Positions 8,366 through 16,614 of a DNA stretch of 61,696 nt are shown piece after piece (position 1 is the first letter of the stretch; the number at the start of each line of letters is the position of its first letter). A program made the translations under genes and the position numbers. The DNA lies in NCBI GenBank assembly GCA_019637175.1, contig JAHBWD010000052.1, positions 1 through 61,696 on the forward strand. The letters are read 5' to 3'. The notes below the pieces were generated by a model. It was not told where the DNA came from and ran no database searches. It worked only from the letters and a program-made list of their open reading frames with translations. The DNA comes from Labilithrix sp. (lineage in GTDB: Bacteria > Myxococcota_A > Polyangia > Polyangiales > Polyangiaceae).

Positions 8366-9445
8366 TCACGGCCGAGGTCGGTCGGCGCGGGGCGCCTTCC
8401 CGCCGCGCGTCGCTCGCCACGCGGCCGGCGACACGCCCACGATCTTCTTGAACGCGCGGCTGAACGCGGCCTCCGAGCCGTACCCGACGTCTTCGGCGAT
8501 CTTCGCGAGCATCGACGAGCCTTCGAGGAGCGTCGCCGCGAGCTGCATGCGCCACTGCGCGAGGTACTGCATGGGAGGCACCTCGACGAAAGCAGCGAAG
8601 CGCTCCGCGAGCGCGGAGCGCGAGGCGCCGACCTCGCGCGCGAGGCCCTCGAGCGTCCACGGGTGCGCCGGCCGCGCGTGGAGAGCGGCGAGCGCGCGAC
8701 CGACGACGTCGTCGCACAGACCTGCGAGCCAACCGGGATGCGTCGGCCCGACCGAGAGGACGTAGCGCCGGATCACCTCGACGAACATGAGCTCACTCAG
8801 CCGCGCGAGGATGACCTCTCCGCCCGCCCGCGGCGCCGACGACTCGACGAGCGCGCACTTCATGAAGTGCTCCAACATCTCGCCTTCGGGTCCGCCTTGC
8901 TTCTTCATGTGGATGATGCGGGGCAGCGCGGCGAGCAGCGGGTTGAACGGCCGCGCGTCGCACGCGAGAAATCCGCAGACGACGTGCACCTTGTCGCGGC
9001 CGGCGCCGCCGATGTCCATGCGGATGGGCAGCCGTTGGCCCACGGCGGCGTGGATCTGCGGCGGACCGCGCATGCCCGCGGCGCTCGCCAGCACGTGCGG
9101 ATCGCCCTGCGGGAAGACGAGGATGTCGCCGGGCTCGAGGCGCACGGCGGGCTCGCCGACGAGGCCGCCCCAGCAGCTCCCCGAGGTCACGACGTGGTAC
9201 TCGATGACGTGCTCGGCGCCGGGCATGACGTGCGGCGCCATCTCGCGGGCGTGGGGCGCCTCCGCGACCCACGGGTCCGACGCCGTGATGTCGTAGAAGA
9301 CCGCGCCGCGAAGCCGAACCGCGCGGAGCACCTCGGAGAGGACGTCGACGTCGTTCGGCGGACGCTCGGTCGTGCGACCTGGACCCTCGGTCATGACCGC
9401 GCTCGCTCGCGGATGATCGGTCATGTCGATCCGACGCGCGGTCAT
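8366..9445 (-). CDS. AraC-family transcriptional regulator with cupin sensor domain
   Basis: The 359-residue protein has an N-terminal cupin (about residues 60-160, with HVIEYH and a PGDILVFPQGDPH strand) and a C-terminal AraC double helix-turn-helix (about 250-350, including ALAERFAAFV and the GYGSEAAFSRAFKKIVGVSP signature). It should bind DNA and respond to a small ligand. I chose the ATG at 9445 because a GGAGA ribosome-binding sequence sits eight bases upstream; later in-frame ATGs at 9424 and 9394 have none as good. It is divergent from the methyltransferase gene over an 89-bp shared promoter region, so it probably controls that gene and itself. Confidence 0.9.
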   Translation of the reverse strand: MTARRIDMTDHPRASAVMTEGPGRTTERPPNDVDVLSEVLRAVRLRGAVFYDITASDPWVAEAPHAREMAPHVMPGAEHVIEYHVVTSGSCWGGLVGEPAVRLEPGDILVFPQGDPHVLASAAGMRGPPQIHAAVGQRLPIRMDIGGAGRDKVHVVCGFLACDARPFNPLLAALPRIIHMKKQGGPEGEMLEHFMKCALVESSAPRAGGEVILARLSELMFVEVIRRYVLSVGPTHPGWLAGLCDDVVGRALAALHARPAHPWTLEGLAREVGASRSALAERFAAFVEVPPMQYLAQWRMQLAATLLEGSSMLAKIAEDVGYGSEAAFSRAFKKIVGVSPAAWRATRGGKAPRADRPRP

Positions 9446-9534
9446 TCCCGTCTCTCCGCTCGATGGATACACCGATCGACGGGCCGATGCATCTCGGCTC
9501 GTCACCCTTCACACCTTCACGCGGAGAATGAACC

Positions 9535-10380
9535 ATGTCCCTCGTCGATCACTGCACGCCCCTTCCCGCTCGAGCGCCCGACGTCGACTTCACCGCCATC
9601 AAGACGCGCCAACGAAGCACGTGGGCTTCGGGCGACTTCGCCGTCATCGGCACCACGTTGCAGATCGTCGGCGAGACGCTGTGCGAGGCGGTCGATCTCC
9701 GCTCGGGCGAGCGCACGCTCGACGTCGCTTGCGGCAACGGCAACGCGTCGCTGGCCGCGGCGCGTCGCTGGGCGCGCGTCACCGGCGTCGACTACGTGCC
9801 CGAGCTGCTCGCGAAGGCCGAGGCGCGCGCGCGCGCCGAAGGCCTCGCCGTGAGCTTCCTCGAAGCCGACGCCGAAGCGCTCCCGTTCGCGGACGCGTCG
9901 TTCGACGTCGTGCTCTCCACGTTCGGCGCGATGTTCGCGCCGAACCACGTCCAGACGGCCGCCGAGCTCCTGCGCGTCTGCAAGTCGGGTGGGCGCATCG
10001 GCCTGGCGAGCTGGACGCCGGAGGGCTTCATCGGCGAGATGCTCGGCGTGGTCGGCCGCCACGTCGCGCCGCCCGCGGGTCTCCTTCCGCCGTCGGCGTG
10101 GGGAACGCGCGAGCACGTCGCCGCGCTCTTGGGCGACGCCGCTTCGTCGCTCGCCGCCGCGCGGAAGGAGTTCTCGTTCCGGTACGAGTCGCCGGCGCAT
10201 TTCATCGAGATCTTCCGCATGTTCTACGGACCGACGCACAAGGCGTTCGCCGCGCTCGACGACGACGGCCGCGCGGCGCTCCACGCCGATCTCGAGGCGC
10301 TCCTCCGGAAGCATGCGCGCGGCGGGCGGGGGCTCGTCGTTCCCGGCGAGTATCTCGAGATCGTCGCCGTCCGCCGCTGA
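9535..10380 (+). CDS. class I SAM-dependent methyltransferase
   Basis: The 281-residue protein has a Rossmann methyltransferase core: motif I as LDVACGNGNAS (about residues 62-72), the acidic residue after strand 2 (VTGVDYVPELL), the EADAEALPF motif and FDVVLSTFGAMF (motif II-like). It resembles UbiE/Methyltransf_11 enzymes acting on small molecules. The substrate is unknown. The start ATG is preceded by a GGAGA ribosome-binding site (about 9523-9528). It is divergent from the cupin-AraC regulator, which is its most likely regulator, and it ends 9 bp from the convergent dehydrogenase gene. Confidence 0.88.
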   Translation: MSLVDHCTPLPARAPDVDFTAIKTRQRSTWASGDFAVIGTTLQIVGETLCEAVDLRSGERTLDVACGNGNASLAAARRWARVTGVDYVPELLAKAEARARAEGLAVSFLEADAEALPFADASFDVVLSTFGAMFAPNHVQTAAELLRVCKSGGRIGLASWTPEGFIGEMLGVVGRHVAPPAGLLPPSAWGTREHVAALLGDAASSLAAARKEFSFRYESPAHFIEIFRMFYGPTHKAFAALDDDGRAALHADLEALLRKHARGGRGLVVPGEYLEIVAVRR

Positions 10381-10389
10381 GCGTTTCGT

Positions 10390-11346
10390 TCAGTCGACGA
10401 GGACCTTGAGCGCGCCGCGACGGCCCGCGTGAGCGAACGCTTCGTCGGCGCGCGCGAGCGGATAGCGCGCCTCGACGAGCGGGAGCGGGTCGACGCCGCC
10501 GCGCGCGAGGACGTCGACGGCGCGCGCGAGGTCACCGCAGCGCGAGCCGACGACGCGGACCTCGTTGATCACGACCGGCGCGAGATCGATCGTGAGCTTC
10601 GCGGCCACGGTCGTCTTGAGCGCGACGGTGCCGCGCGGCGCGACGAGCTCGAGCGCGCGCGCGAGGCCGCTCTCGCTCCCGGTCGCCTCGACGACGAGAT
10701 CCGCGCCGCGCTGCGACGACGGGAGCTCTCGCTCGAGGAACGTCTCGATGCCGAGCGGCGCGGCGAGCGCGAGCTTGTGCGCGTGCCTCCCGACGAGCGT
10801 CGTCGCCACGCCCTCGCTCGCGAGCGCGCGCGCGATGAGCTGCCCGAGCTTGCCGTCGCCGAGGACGATCCCGCGGCGCGGGCGCTCGGCGCAGTCGTCG
10901 AGGACGTGAAGCGCGGCGGCGAGCGGCTCGGCGAAGACGGCGCGATCGTCGTCGAGCGAGCTCGGGACCTCGACGAGGCATCGCTCGGGCACGCTCACGC
11001 GCTCGGCGAAGGCGCCCGAGCGCCCGAGGATGCCGAGCACGGTGCGATGCGGGCAGTGGTGCCCGCCGCGCGCGGCGCACTCGGCGCACGCGCCGCAACC
11101 CGCGTTGATGTCGGCGACGACGCGCTTGCCCATCCACGAGGCGTCGTCGCACGCGATCACCTCGCCGACGAGCTCGTGCCCGGGCACGCCGGAGAAGCCC
11201 ATGTAGCCGCGCGCGAGCTGGAGATCGGTGTCGCAAACGCCGCGGACGCGCACCTCGAGGAGGGCCTCGCCCGGCGGCCTGTCGGGGGAGCGGTGATCGG
11301 TCGAGACGCGAGCGTGGCCCGCGCCGTCGAGAACGAGCGCCAACAT
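10390..11346 (-). CDS. zinc-dependent alcohol dehydrogenase (MDR superfamily)
   Basis: This medium-chain dehydrogenase oxidises or reduces an alcohol/polyol with NAD(P). The 318-residue protein shows the catalytic zinc residues (VCDTDL Cys and the GHELVGEV His/Glu), the four-Cys structural zinc lobe (CGACAECAARGGHHC) and a Rossmann cofactor domain (about residues 155-260), although the classical GxGxxG is relaxed to LGDGKLGQL. It is slightly shorter than usual (about 340). The closest named relatives are sorbitol/threonine-type dehydrogenases, but the substrate cannot be told. It stands alone, convergent with the methyltransferase gene and divergent from the lipoprotein gene at 11516. Confidence 0.88.
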   Translation of the reverse strand: MLALVLDGAGHARVSTDHRSPDRPPGEALLEVRVRGVCDTDLQLARGYMGFSGVPGHELVGEVIACDDASWMGKRVVADINAGCGACAECAARGGHHCPHRTVLGILGRSGAFAERVSVPERCLVEVPSSLDDDRAVFAEPLAAALHVLDDCAERPRRGIVLGDGKLGQLIARALASEGVATTLVGRHAHKLALAAPLGIETFLERELPSSQRGADLVVEATGSESGLARALELVAPRGTVALKTTVAAKLTIDLAPVVINEVRVVGSRCGDLARAVDVLARGGVDPLPLVEARYPLARADEAFAHAGRRGALKVLVD

Positions 11347-11515
11347 GCGCCTTGGATCGCTCGTCCGGCGCCGCGCGACAAGAGCACGACGCGATTTCGC
11401 CGTGTTTTCGGGACGCTGCCCGAGCGCGGCCGGCGAGGTCTCACCCCGTCTCCGGTGCGTCTACATTTCGGGAGGTCCTGGGCGGACTTCCCCAGCGTGT
11501 TAGAAGCGTGCCGCC

Positions 11516-12475
11516 ATGGGATTGCGCCTTTCTCCGGCTCGTGTCGTCGCCGTCGTGGCGGTTTGTGGTGGCGGCATCGTCGCGTGCGCAGAAGGCGCCC
11601 CGCTCGACGGCGCTTCGCTCGGCCCCGTCGTGCAGCAGCAGCCTACCGAGCCGGATCCGCCGAGCCAAACCGTGCCGGAGGCCGAAGAAGGAAGCTCGGG
11701 ATCGTCGGGAAGCTCGGGATCGTCGGGGAGCTCGGGATCGTCGGGGAGCTCGGGATCGTCGGGCACCGTCGACGCCGGCGCCGACACGGGCGTCGACTCC
11801 GGAACCGACGCGGGCGTCGACTCGGGGATCGACGCGGGCGTCGACTCCGGAACCGACGCAGGCTCGTGCGCCACGGTGCCTCCGAGCAACGCGTGCGGCC
11901 TCGCCCCTCAATGCGGCTGCGCAGTCAACGAGACGTGCGACGTGACGAACGGCTCGACCGGCGCCGTGAGCTGCCTGCTCGCGGGCGGAGGCACGCTCGG
12001 CTCTTACTGCACCAGCACCACGCAGTGCGCGAAGGGGCTCACGTGCGGCTACAACACGTGCCGCCCGCACTGCCCGACCATCGGCGCAGCCTGCGTCGGG
12101 ACCAACCTCGGCGTCTGCGCGCAGTACTACGATCCGACCTCCGGCACGCCGGTCACCAACGGCAAGGTCTGCACGATCAACTGCGATCTGCGAAGTCCGA
12201 CGACCGTCTGCGGATCGAACAACTGCATCTTCGACACGACGGTGAACAAGCCCGACTGCGACAAGAGCGGTACGGTGACGCTCTACGGGGCGTGCACGAG
12301 GTACAACGACTGCGTGCAAGGGCTCGCGTGCGTCGCCCACCCGCTGTTCGGCTACGAGTGCGAGAAATGGTGTCGCATCGGCGGCAGTGATTGCGGCTTC
12401 TTCGAGTCGTGCCGCGACGTGTACGGCGCGGCCGCACCGATGAGCGGCGGGCAGCGGCTGGGCCACTGCCAGTAG
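11516..12475 (+). CDS. Cys-rich lipoprotein with GSS and DAG/DSG repeats
   Basis: This 319-residue secreted lipoprotein has a signal peptide ending in a lipobox-like GGIVACAEG (Cys about residue 24). Residues 59-82 are eight GSS triplets, followed by an Asp/Gly/Val run of DAG/DSG repeats (about 84-117). The rest (about 119-319) holds more than 20 Cys residues, spaced as in the small disulfide-rich modules common in myxobacterial surface proteins (C-x-x-G-L-x-C patterns). No catalytic motif is visible. It is a probable outer-surface protein of unknown role. It is preceded by 169 bp without a gene and is followed 28 bp later by the MBL-fold gene. Confidence 0.8.
   Translation: MGLRLSPARVVAVVAVCGGGIVACAEGAPLDGASLGPVVQQQPTEPDPPSQTVPEAEEGSSGSSGSSGSSGSSGSSGSSGSSGTVDAGADTGVDSGTDAGVDSGIDAGVDSGTDAGSCATVPPSNACGLAPQCGCAVNETCDVTNGSTGAVSCLLAGGGTLGSYCTSTTQCAKGLTCGYNTCRPHCPTIGAACVGTNLGVCAQYYDPTSGTPVTNGKVCTINCDLRSPTTVCGSNNCIFDTTVNKPDCDKSGTVTLYGACTRYNDCVQGLACVAHPLFGYECEKWCRIGGSDCGFFESCRDVYGAAAPMSGGQRLGHCQ
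11690..11761 (+). repeat. 9-bp coding tandem repeat (Gly-Ser-Ser), 8 copies
   Basis: Eight 9-bp units alternate ggaagctcg and ggatcgtcg, so the effective DNA repeat is about 18 bp. They encode a flexible linker just after the lipobox region of the lipoprotein. Confidence 0.93.
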
Positions 12476-12503
12476 GCGCCGGGTCGGTGCTAGGCTGCCG
12501 GCC

Positions 12504-13610
12504 ATGACAGCCGGACTCGAAAGAATCGGGGATCTCGACGAGGCCTGGTCCGAGGTCCGCCATGGGCCTCAGCTCCGCGCCGTGAGGCGCGCGGGCGAGC
12601 GCCTGCGCGATCGCTTCGTCAACGGCTCGCGCTGCGTCGCGGTGAGAACGCTCCCGCTCTCGACGCTCGCGTATCCGACGCGCTACGCGTTCTGGGCGGC
12701 GGCGGTCGCGCCCGCCCCGTTCGTGATGATGACCCACCGGTGCGTCCTCGTTCAGTTCCTCCAGCGCGGCGAGCTGAAGAACCTCCTGTTCAACCCGACC
12801 GACGTGCAGGCGGCGAAGGCGACGCCGTTCTTCGCGCGCTTCATCGAGACGCTCGGCACGCGCCTCAGCGATCTCGCCGCGGGCAAATTCGATCCTCTCG
12901 AGTCTCAGCTCGCGCGCCTCGGCGTCAAGCCGGAAGACATCGACTACGTCGCCTTCGATCACTTCCACACGCAGGATCTGCGCGGCCTCCTCGGCACCGA
13001 CGACGGCGCGCGCCCGCCGCGCTTCCCCAACGCCAAGCTCCTCGCGCCCAAGAACGAGTGGGACGACTGGGACGACCTGCATCCCTTCCAGAGGGCGTGG
13101 TTCGTGCGCGACGGCAAGATGGGCGTGCGAACCGACGGCGTCATCTTCACGAACGACGATCTCGCGCTCGGAGACGGCGTGATGTTGCTCCGCACGCCCG
13201 GTCACACCTCGGGCAACCAGACGCTCTTCCTCAACACCGACTCCGGCGTTTGGGGCATCAGCGAGAACGGAACGGCGGCAGACAACTGGTCTCCGCTCGA
13301 CAGCCGCATCAAGGGCCTCGCGTTCCTTTGCAAGAAGCAGGATCTCGACGTCGTGCTCAACGCGAACACGCCCGAGCTCGGCGCCGTGCAATACACGTCG
13401 ATGATCCTCGAGCGGACGATCGTCGATCGCGTGCGCCGCGCCCCCGCCTTCGTGCAGATGTTTCCCTCGAGCGAAGTGACGCCCAGCCTGCTCGCGCCCG
13501 GGCTCACGCCGACGCTCCTCCATCGCGCGATCACCCACGGCGAAGTGTCGCGACCGATCGAGCGCGCTCCGGCGTCGCGCGTGGCGCAGGCGGCGCACGC
13601 TCCCGCATGA
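12504..13610 (+). CDS. metallo-beta-lactamase-fold protein with altered metal-binding motif
   Basis: The 368-residue protein has MBL-fold features: YVAFDHFHTQDLRGLL (about residues 148-163) at the position of the HxHxDH loop, and TPGHTSGNQTLF (about 233-244) for the third His region. In ordinary MBL enzymes the loop reads H-x-H-x-D-H; here it reads H-F-H-T-Q-D, so the Asp and last His of the second metal site are replaced by Gln and Asp. The protein may bind one metal or act differently. The reaction is unknown. Its stop overlaps the start of the next gene (ATGA), so the two are translationally coupled. Confidence 0.75.
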   Translation: MTAGLERIGDLDEAWSEVRHGPQLRAVRRAGERLRDRFVNGSRCVAVRTLPLSTLAYPTRYAFWAAAVAPAPFVMMTHRCVLVQFLQRGELKNLLFNPTDVQAAKATPFFARFIETLGTRLSDLAAGKFDPLESQLARLGVKPEDIDYVAFDHFHTQDLRGLLGTDDGARPPRFPNAKLLAPKNEWDDWDDLHPFQRAWFVRDGKMGVRTDGVIFTNDDLALGDGVMLLRTPGHTSGNQTLFLNTDSGVWGISENGTAADNWSPLDSRIKGLAFLCKKQDLDVVLNANTPELGAVQYTSMILERTIVDRVRRAPAFVQMFPSSEVTPSLLAPGLTPTLLHRAITHGEVSRPIERAPASRVAQAAHAPA

Positions 13611-14008
13611 CGACGCGAGACGAAGAGGAGAAGGTCGAGGCGGTCGAGAAGGCCGCGGAGGTCGACCCGTTCGACGCGGTGCGATCGTCGTGGGGCTTCC
13701 CCGCGTTCGCCCGCGATTTTCCGCGGGATCCGCGGCTCGACGCGCTCGTGACCGCGTTCGCCGGGGGCAACTACGCGGCCGTGCGCGAAGGCGCGCCGAA
13801 GCTCGCCGCCGAAGCCGACGATCCGGCGATCAAGCGCGCCGCCACGCTGCTCCGCGCGCGCATCGAGCCCGATCCCTCCGCGCGCGTCTTCTTCTTCCTC
13901 GCGGCGGCGCTCCTCGTCTTCTTGAGCGCGTGGTGGATCGCGCACGACGGGCCCGAAGGCGCGGCCCCCGCGGCGAAAGAGCCGCCGAAGATCGAGATCG
14001 TCAAGTGA
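13607..14008 (+). CDS. small protein with single C-terminal transmembrane helix
   Basis: This 133-residue protein has an acidic N-terminus, a helical segment resembling a short TPR-like unit (about residues 45-85, FAGGNYAAVREGAPKLAAEA), one hydrophobic helix (about 92-111) and a short Pro/Ala/Lys tail. It is probably anchored in the inner membrane with its N-terminus inside. Its ATG overlaps the stop of the MBL-fold gene by 4 bp, so the two are likely to function together. I do not recognise a named family. Confidence 0.72.
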   Translation: MTTRDEEEKVEAVEKAAEVDPFDAVRSSWGFPAFARDFPRDPRLDALVTAFAGGNYAAVREGAPKLAAEADDPAIKRAATLLRARIEPDPSARVFFFLAAALLVFLSAWWIAHDGPEGAAPAAKEPPKIEIVK

Positions 14009-14054
14009 TCCGCGCGCCATGGAGTCTCCACGCTCCGGTGGTATATCCGAGCCG

Positions 14055-16097
14055 ATGCGCCACTCCGCGACGACTTCGCTCTTCGCTTTGATCGTTTCCA
14101 TCGCCGCCTGCGGCTCCGACACAGAGCCCGGGCCCGAGCCGACGCCGGCCGGCGGGGGAACGCGCTCGCTCTTCGCCATCCCGGCGTCGCTCGACGCGAT
14201 CGGCCCCGCCGACTTCTTCGATCATCCTTTCCCGAGCGATCTGAGGAGGGACGCCGACGGCGCGGCGGTCTTCCGCGGCTTCCCGAACCCCGTCGCGCTG
14301 CCGCTGCTCGATCAGTACATCCAGAACACGAAGGGCCTGGTGAAGGGCTTCTCCCCGGCGGCCGCGACCTACCTCAGGTTCACGGGGCCGATCGACCCGG
14401 CCACGTTGCCCGCAGATCCTCCGGCGTCGCTCGCGAGCGACGCGTCGGTGCAGATCGTCGACGTCGATCCGGCGTCGCCCGAGCGAGGCAAGCGACACCT
14501 CGCGCAGACGCACTGGCAGAGGGACGAAGGCGTCTACTGGCCGGCGAGCACGCTCGCGGTGATCCCGATGCTCGGCCGGCCGCTCCGTCCAGCGACGCGC
14601 TACGCGGTCGTCGTCACGAGCCGCGTCAAGGCGGAGGGCGGCGGCACGATCGCGGCGAGCGACGAGGTCGCTGAGATCCTCGACCTCCGCCCGGTCACCG
14701 ACAAGACGCGCGCGGTGCACGATCTGTTCGCGCCCGCGGTGAAGGAGCTCGCGACCGCGGGCGTCGCCGCCGCCGACATCGTCCACCTCACCGTGTTCAC
14801 GACGGCGGATCCGACCGCGGAGACGTACGCGGCGATGGACGACGTCGCCGCGGCCGTGCCCGCGCCGACCGCGAGCGCGTGGCAACGCGAAGCGAGCGAC
14901 GCCGACTACACGATCTACGAAGGAAGCTACGGTCCTTCGCCGAACTACCAGGCGGGAACGCCGCCGTTCCGCAAGCCGGTGGACGGCGGAGGCTTCGCGC
15001 TCGAGAACGGACGCCCCAAGCTCCAGAACACGTTCGATCTGCGCTTCGCCCTCGCGGTGCCGAACGAGACGGCGTGCCCTCCGCCGGCGGCGGGCTACCC
15101 CGTCGTGCTCTATGCGCACGGCACCGGCGGCGACTATCGCTCGTTCATCGGCGACGGAACGGCGCGCTCGCTCGCGCAGAAGTGCCTCGCGTCGATGGGG
15201 ATCGATCAGATCCTGCACGGCACGCGTCCGGGCGCGCCCGCGCTCGACGATCCGCAGCGCGAGACGACGACGCAGCTGCTCTTCTTCAACCTCGACAACG
15301 AGCTCGCCGCGCGCACGAGCAACCGGCAGTCGGCGATCGACGTCGTGCAGCAGGCGCGCCTCTTCACGGAGACGAAGGTGAAGGTGCCCGCCTCGGTCAC
15401 GAACGCGGCCGAGATCGGCTTCGATCCGACGAAGATCATGTTCTTCGGGCACTCGCAGGGCGGCCTCAACGGTCCTCTGTTCCTCGCGGGCAGCGCGCTC
15501 GCGCGCGGCGGCGTCTTGAGCGGCGCCGGCAGCCACATCGGGCTGAACCTCCTCGAGAAGACCAAGCCCGTCGACGTCGCCGCCGCGTTCCGGTTCCTGG
15601 TCGGCCTGGGCGATCCCGAGCGCGCCGCGGAGCTCAACGTCTTCCACCCCGTGCTCACGCTGGTGCAGACGATCATCGACGCGGCCGATCCGCTCCACTA
15701 CGGCGCCGCGATCACGCGCGCGCCGCGGACCGGCTTCGCGCCGAAGAGCATCTACCAGACGGAAGGGGTCTCCGCCGACGGCACCGGCGACACCTACGCG
15801 CCGCCGCACGGCATCGAGCTGCTCTCGGTCGCGATCGGCCTCCCGCGACACGCGCCCGGCATCAAGCCGATCCGCGAGGCGCAGTGGTGCGGCCTCGACG
15901 ATCTCACCGTCACCGCCGAAGGCGTGAGCGGCAACCTCGGAGACGGCCAGGCGAGCGGCGTGCTCGCGCAGTTCGCGCCGCGACCGGGCCGCGACGGGCA
16001 CTTCGTCATCTTCGATCTGCCGCAGGCGCGCGCGCAGGCCGCGGGCTTCCTCGCGAACCTCGCGGCCGATCCGAAGGGCCGCATCCCTCCGCAGTAG
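14055..16097 (+). CDS. lipoprotein of the alpha/beta-hydrolase fold
   Basis: The 680-residue protein starts with a short signal peptide and lipobox (IVSIAACGSD, Cys about residue 19) and a Pro/Glu linker. An N-terminal region (about 30-260) with FDHPFPSDLRR and RPATRYAVVVTSRVK resembles the beta-sandwich domain preceding hydrolase domains in secreted bacterial lipases. The C-terminal part has the nucleophile elbow GHSQGG (Ser about 467), preceded by YPVVLYAHGTGGDYRSF as the oxyanion strand. A secreted esterase/lipase role is plausible but the substrate is unknown. The ATG at 14055 is chosen for the signal peptide; a frame-matched ATG at 14019 would add 12 uncharacteristic residues. A TATATCC stretch lies about 10 bp upstream and could be a -10 element. 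Confidence 0.8.
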   Translation: MRHSATTSLFALIVSIAACGSDTEPGPEPTPAGGGTRSLFAIPASLDAIGPADFFDHPFPSDLRRDADGAAVFRGFPNPVALPLLDQYIQNTKGLVKGFSPAAATYLRFTGPIDPATLPADPPASLASDASVQIVDVDPASPERGKRHLAQTHWQRDEGVYWPASTLAVIPMLGRPLRPATRYAVVVTSRVKAEGGGTIAASDEVAEILDLRPVTDKTRAVHDLFAPAVKELATAGVAAADIVHLTVFTTADPTAETYAAMDDVAAAVPAPTASAWQREASDADYTIYEGSYGPSPNYQAGTPPFRKPVDGGGFALENGRPKLQNTFDLRFALAVPNETACPPPAAGYPVVLYAHGTGGDYRSFIGDGTARSLAQKCLASMGIDQILHGTRPGAPALDDPQRETTTQLLFFNLDNELAARTSNRQSAIDVVQQARLFTETKVKVPASVTNAAEIGFDPTKIMFFGHSQGGLNGPLFLAGSALARGGVLSGAGSHIGLNLLEKTKPVDVAAAFRFLVGLGDPERAAELNVFHPVLTLVQTIIDAADPLHYGAAITRAPRTGFAPKSIYQTEGVSADGTGDTYAPPHGIELLSVAIGLPRHAPGIKPIREAQWCGLDDLTVTAEGVSGNLGDGQASGVLAQFAPRPGRDGHFVIFDLPQARAQAAGFLANLAADPKGRIPPQ

Positions 16098-16157
16098 AGC
16101 GGAACTGTAAGCGCCGTTTAAGTGGTGCGCTCGCGCGCGCCGGCGCAAATGCCGGCG

Positions 16158-16607
16158 ATGACCCTCGCCCGCAGTTTCTCTCGCGCGCTCGCCGTCGCCG
16201 CCTTCGCGGCGGGTTGCGCGACGACGGCCACCGTCGACGACGCCGATCTCGCGACCGAGCCTGCGACCTCCGACGGCGCGATGCTGCCTCCGCCGTCGCA
16301 GCCGTCGGGCGAGGCCGGCGCGTCGAAGGGGTCGGGCGACAGCGGCGGCAAGGACGCCGGCAAGAAAGACAGCGCGCCTCCTCCGCCGCCCCCTCCCCCG
16401 CTGCCGAAGATCTGCATCAACGAGGCGGGCGCTCCTTTCGGACCGCAGACCGCGTGCGGGTGCGACAAAGACTGCGTGAGCGGCCTCGTCTGCGATCGGG
16501 TCGGCGCGTTGCTCGTCGACTGGTGCTGCGCCGCGACGAACGTGGCCTGCGCCGAGCACAACGACTGCTGCGGGAATCTCCTGTGCGTCGGCGGCGTCTG
16601 CAAGTGA
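16158..16607 (+). CDS. Cys-rich lipoprotein with dickkopf-like spacing
   Basis: A 149-residue secreted protein: signal peptide with lipobox (AFAAGCATT, Cys about residue 20), a Gly/Ser/Lys/Asp linker, a run of eight prolines (about 78-85) and a C-terminal domain with about twelve Cys (CGCDKDC, CC, CAEHNDCCGNLLC). The Cys order is like that of small colipase/dickkopf-like repeats seen in many myxobacterial surface proteins. The function is unknown. The ATG at 16158 places the signal peptide at the N-terminus. It converges on the ABC transporter gene, whose stop is 8 bp away. Confidence 0.75.
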   Translation: MTLARSFSRALAVAAFAAGCATTATVDDADLATEPATSDGAMLPPPSQPSGEAGASKGSGDSGGKDAGKKDSAPPPPPPPPLPKICINEAGAPFGPQTACGCDKDCVSGLVCDRVGALLVDWCCAATNVACAEHNDCCGNLLCVGGVCK

Positions 16608-16614
16608 CCCGTGC

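Noticed and set aside
6247..8451. Long plus-strand open frame opposite the M3 peptidase
   Set aside because: The product is almost only Arg, Glu, Val, Leu and Ala, and the minus strand holds a clear HEFGH metallopeptidase.
14001..16559. Very long open frame on the minus strand opposite the hydrolase and Cys-rich lipoprotein genes
   Set aside because: It is Arg/Ala/Glu-rich without motifs, a usual shadow of GC-rich coding DNA; the plus-strand genes have signal peptides and catalytic motifs.
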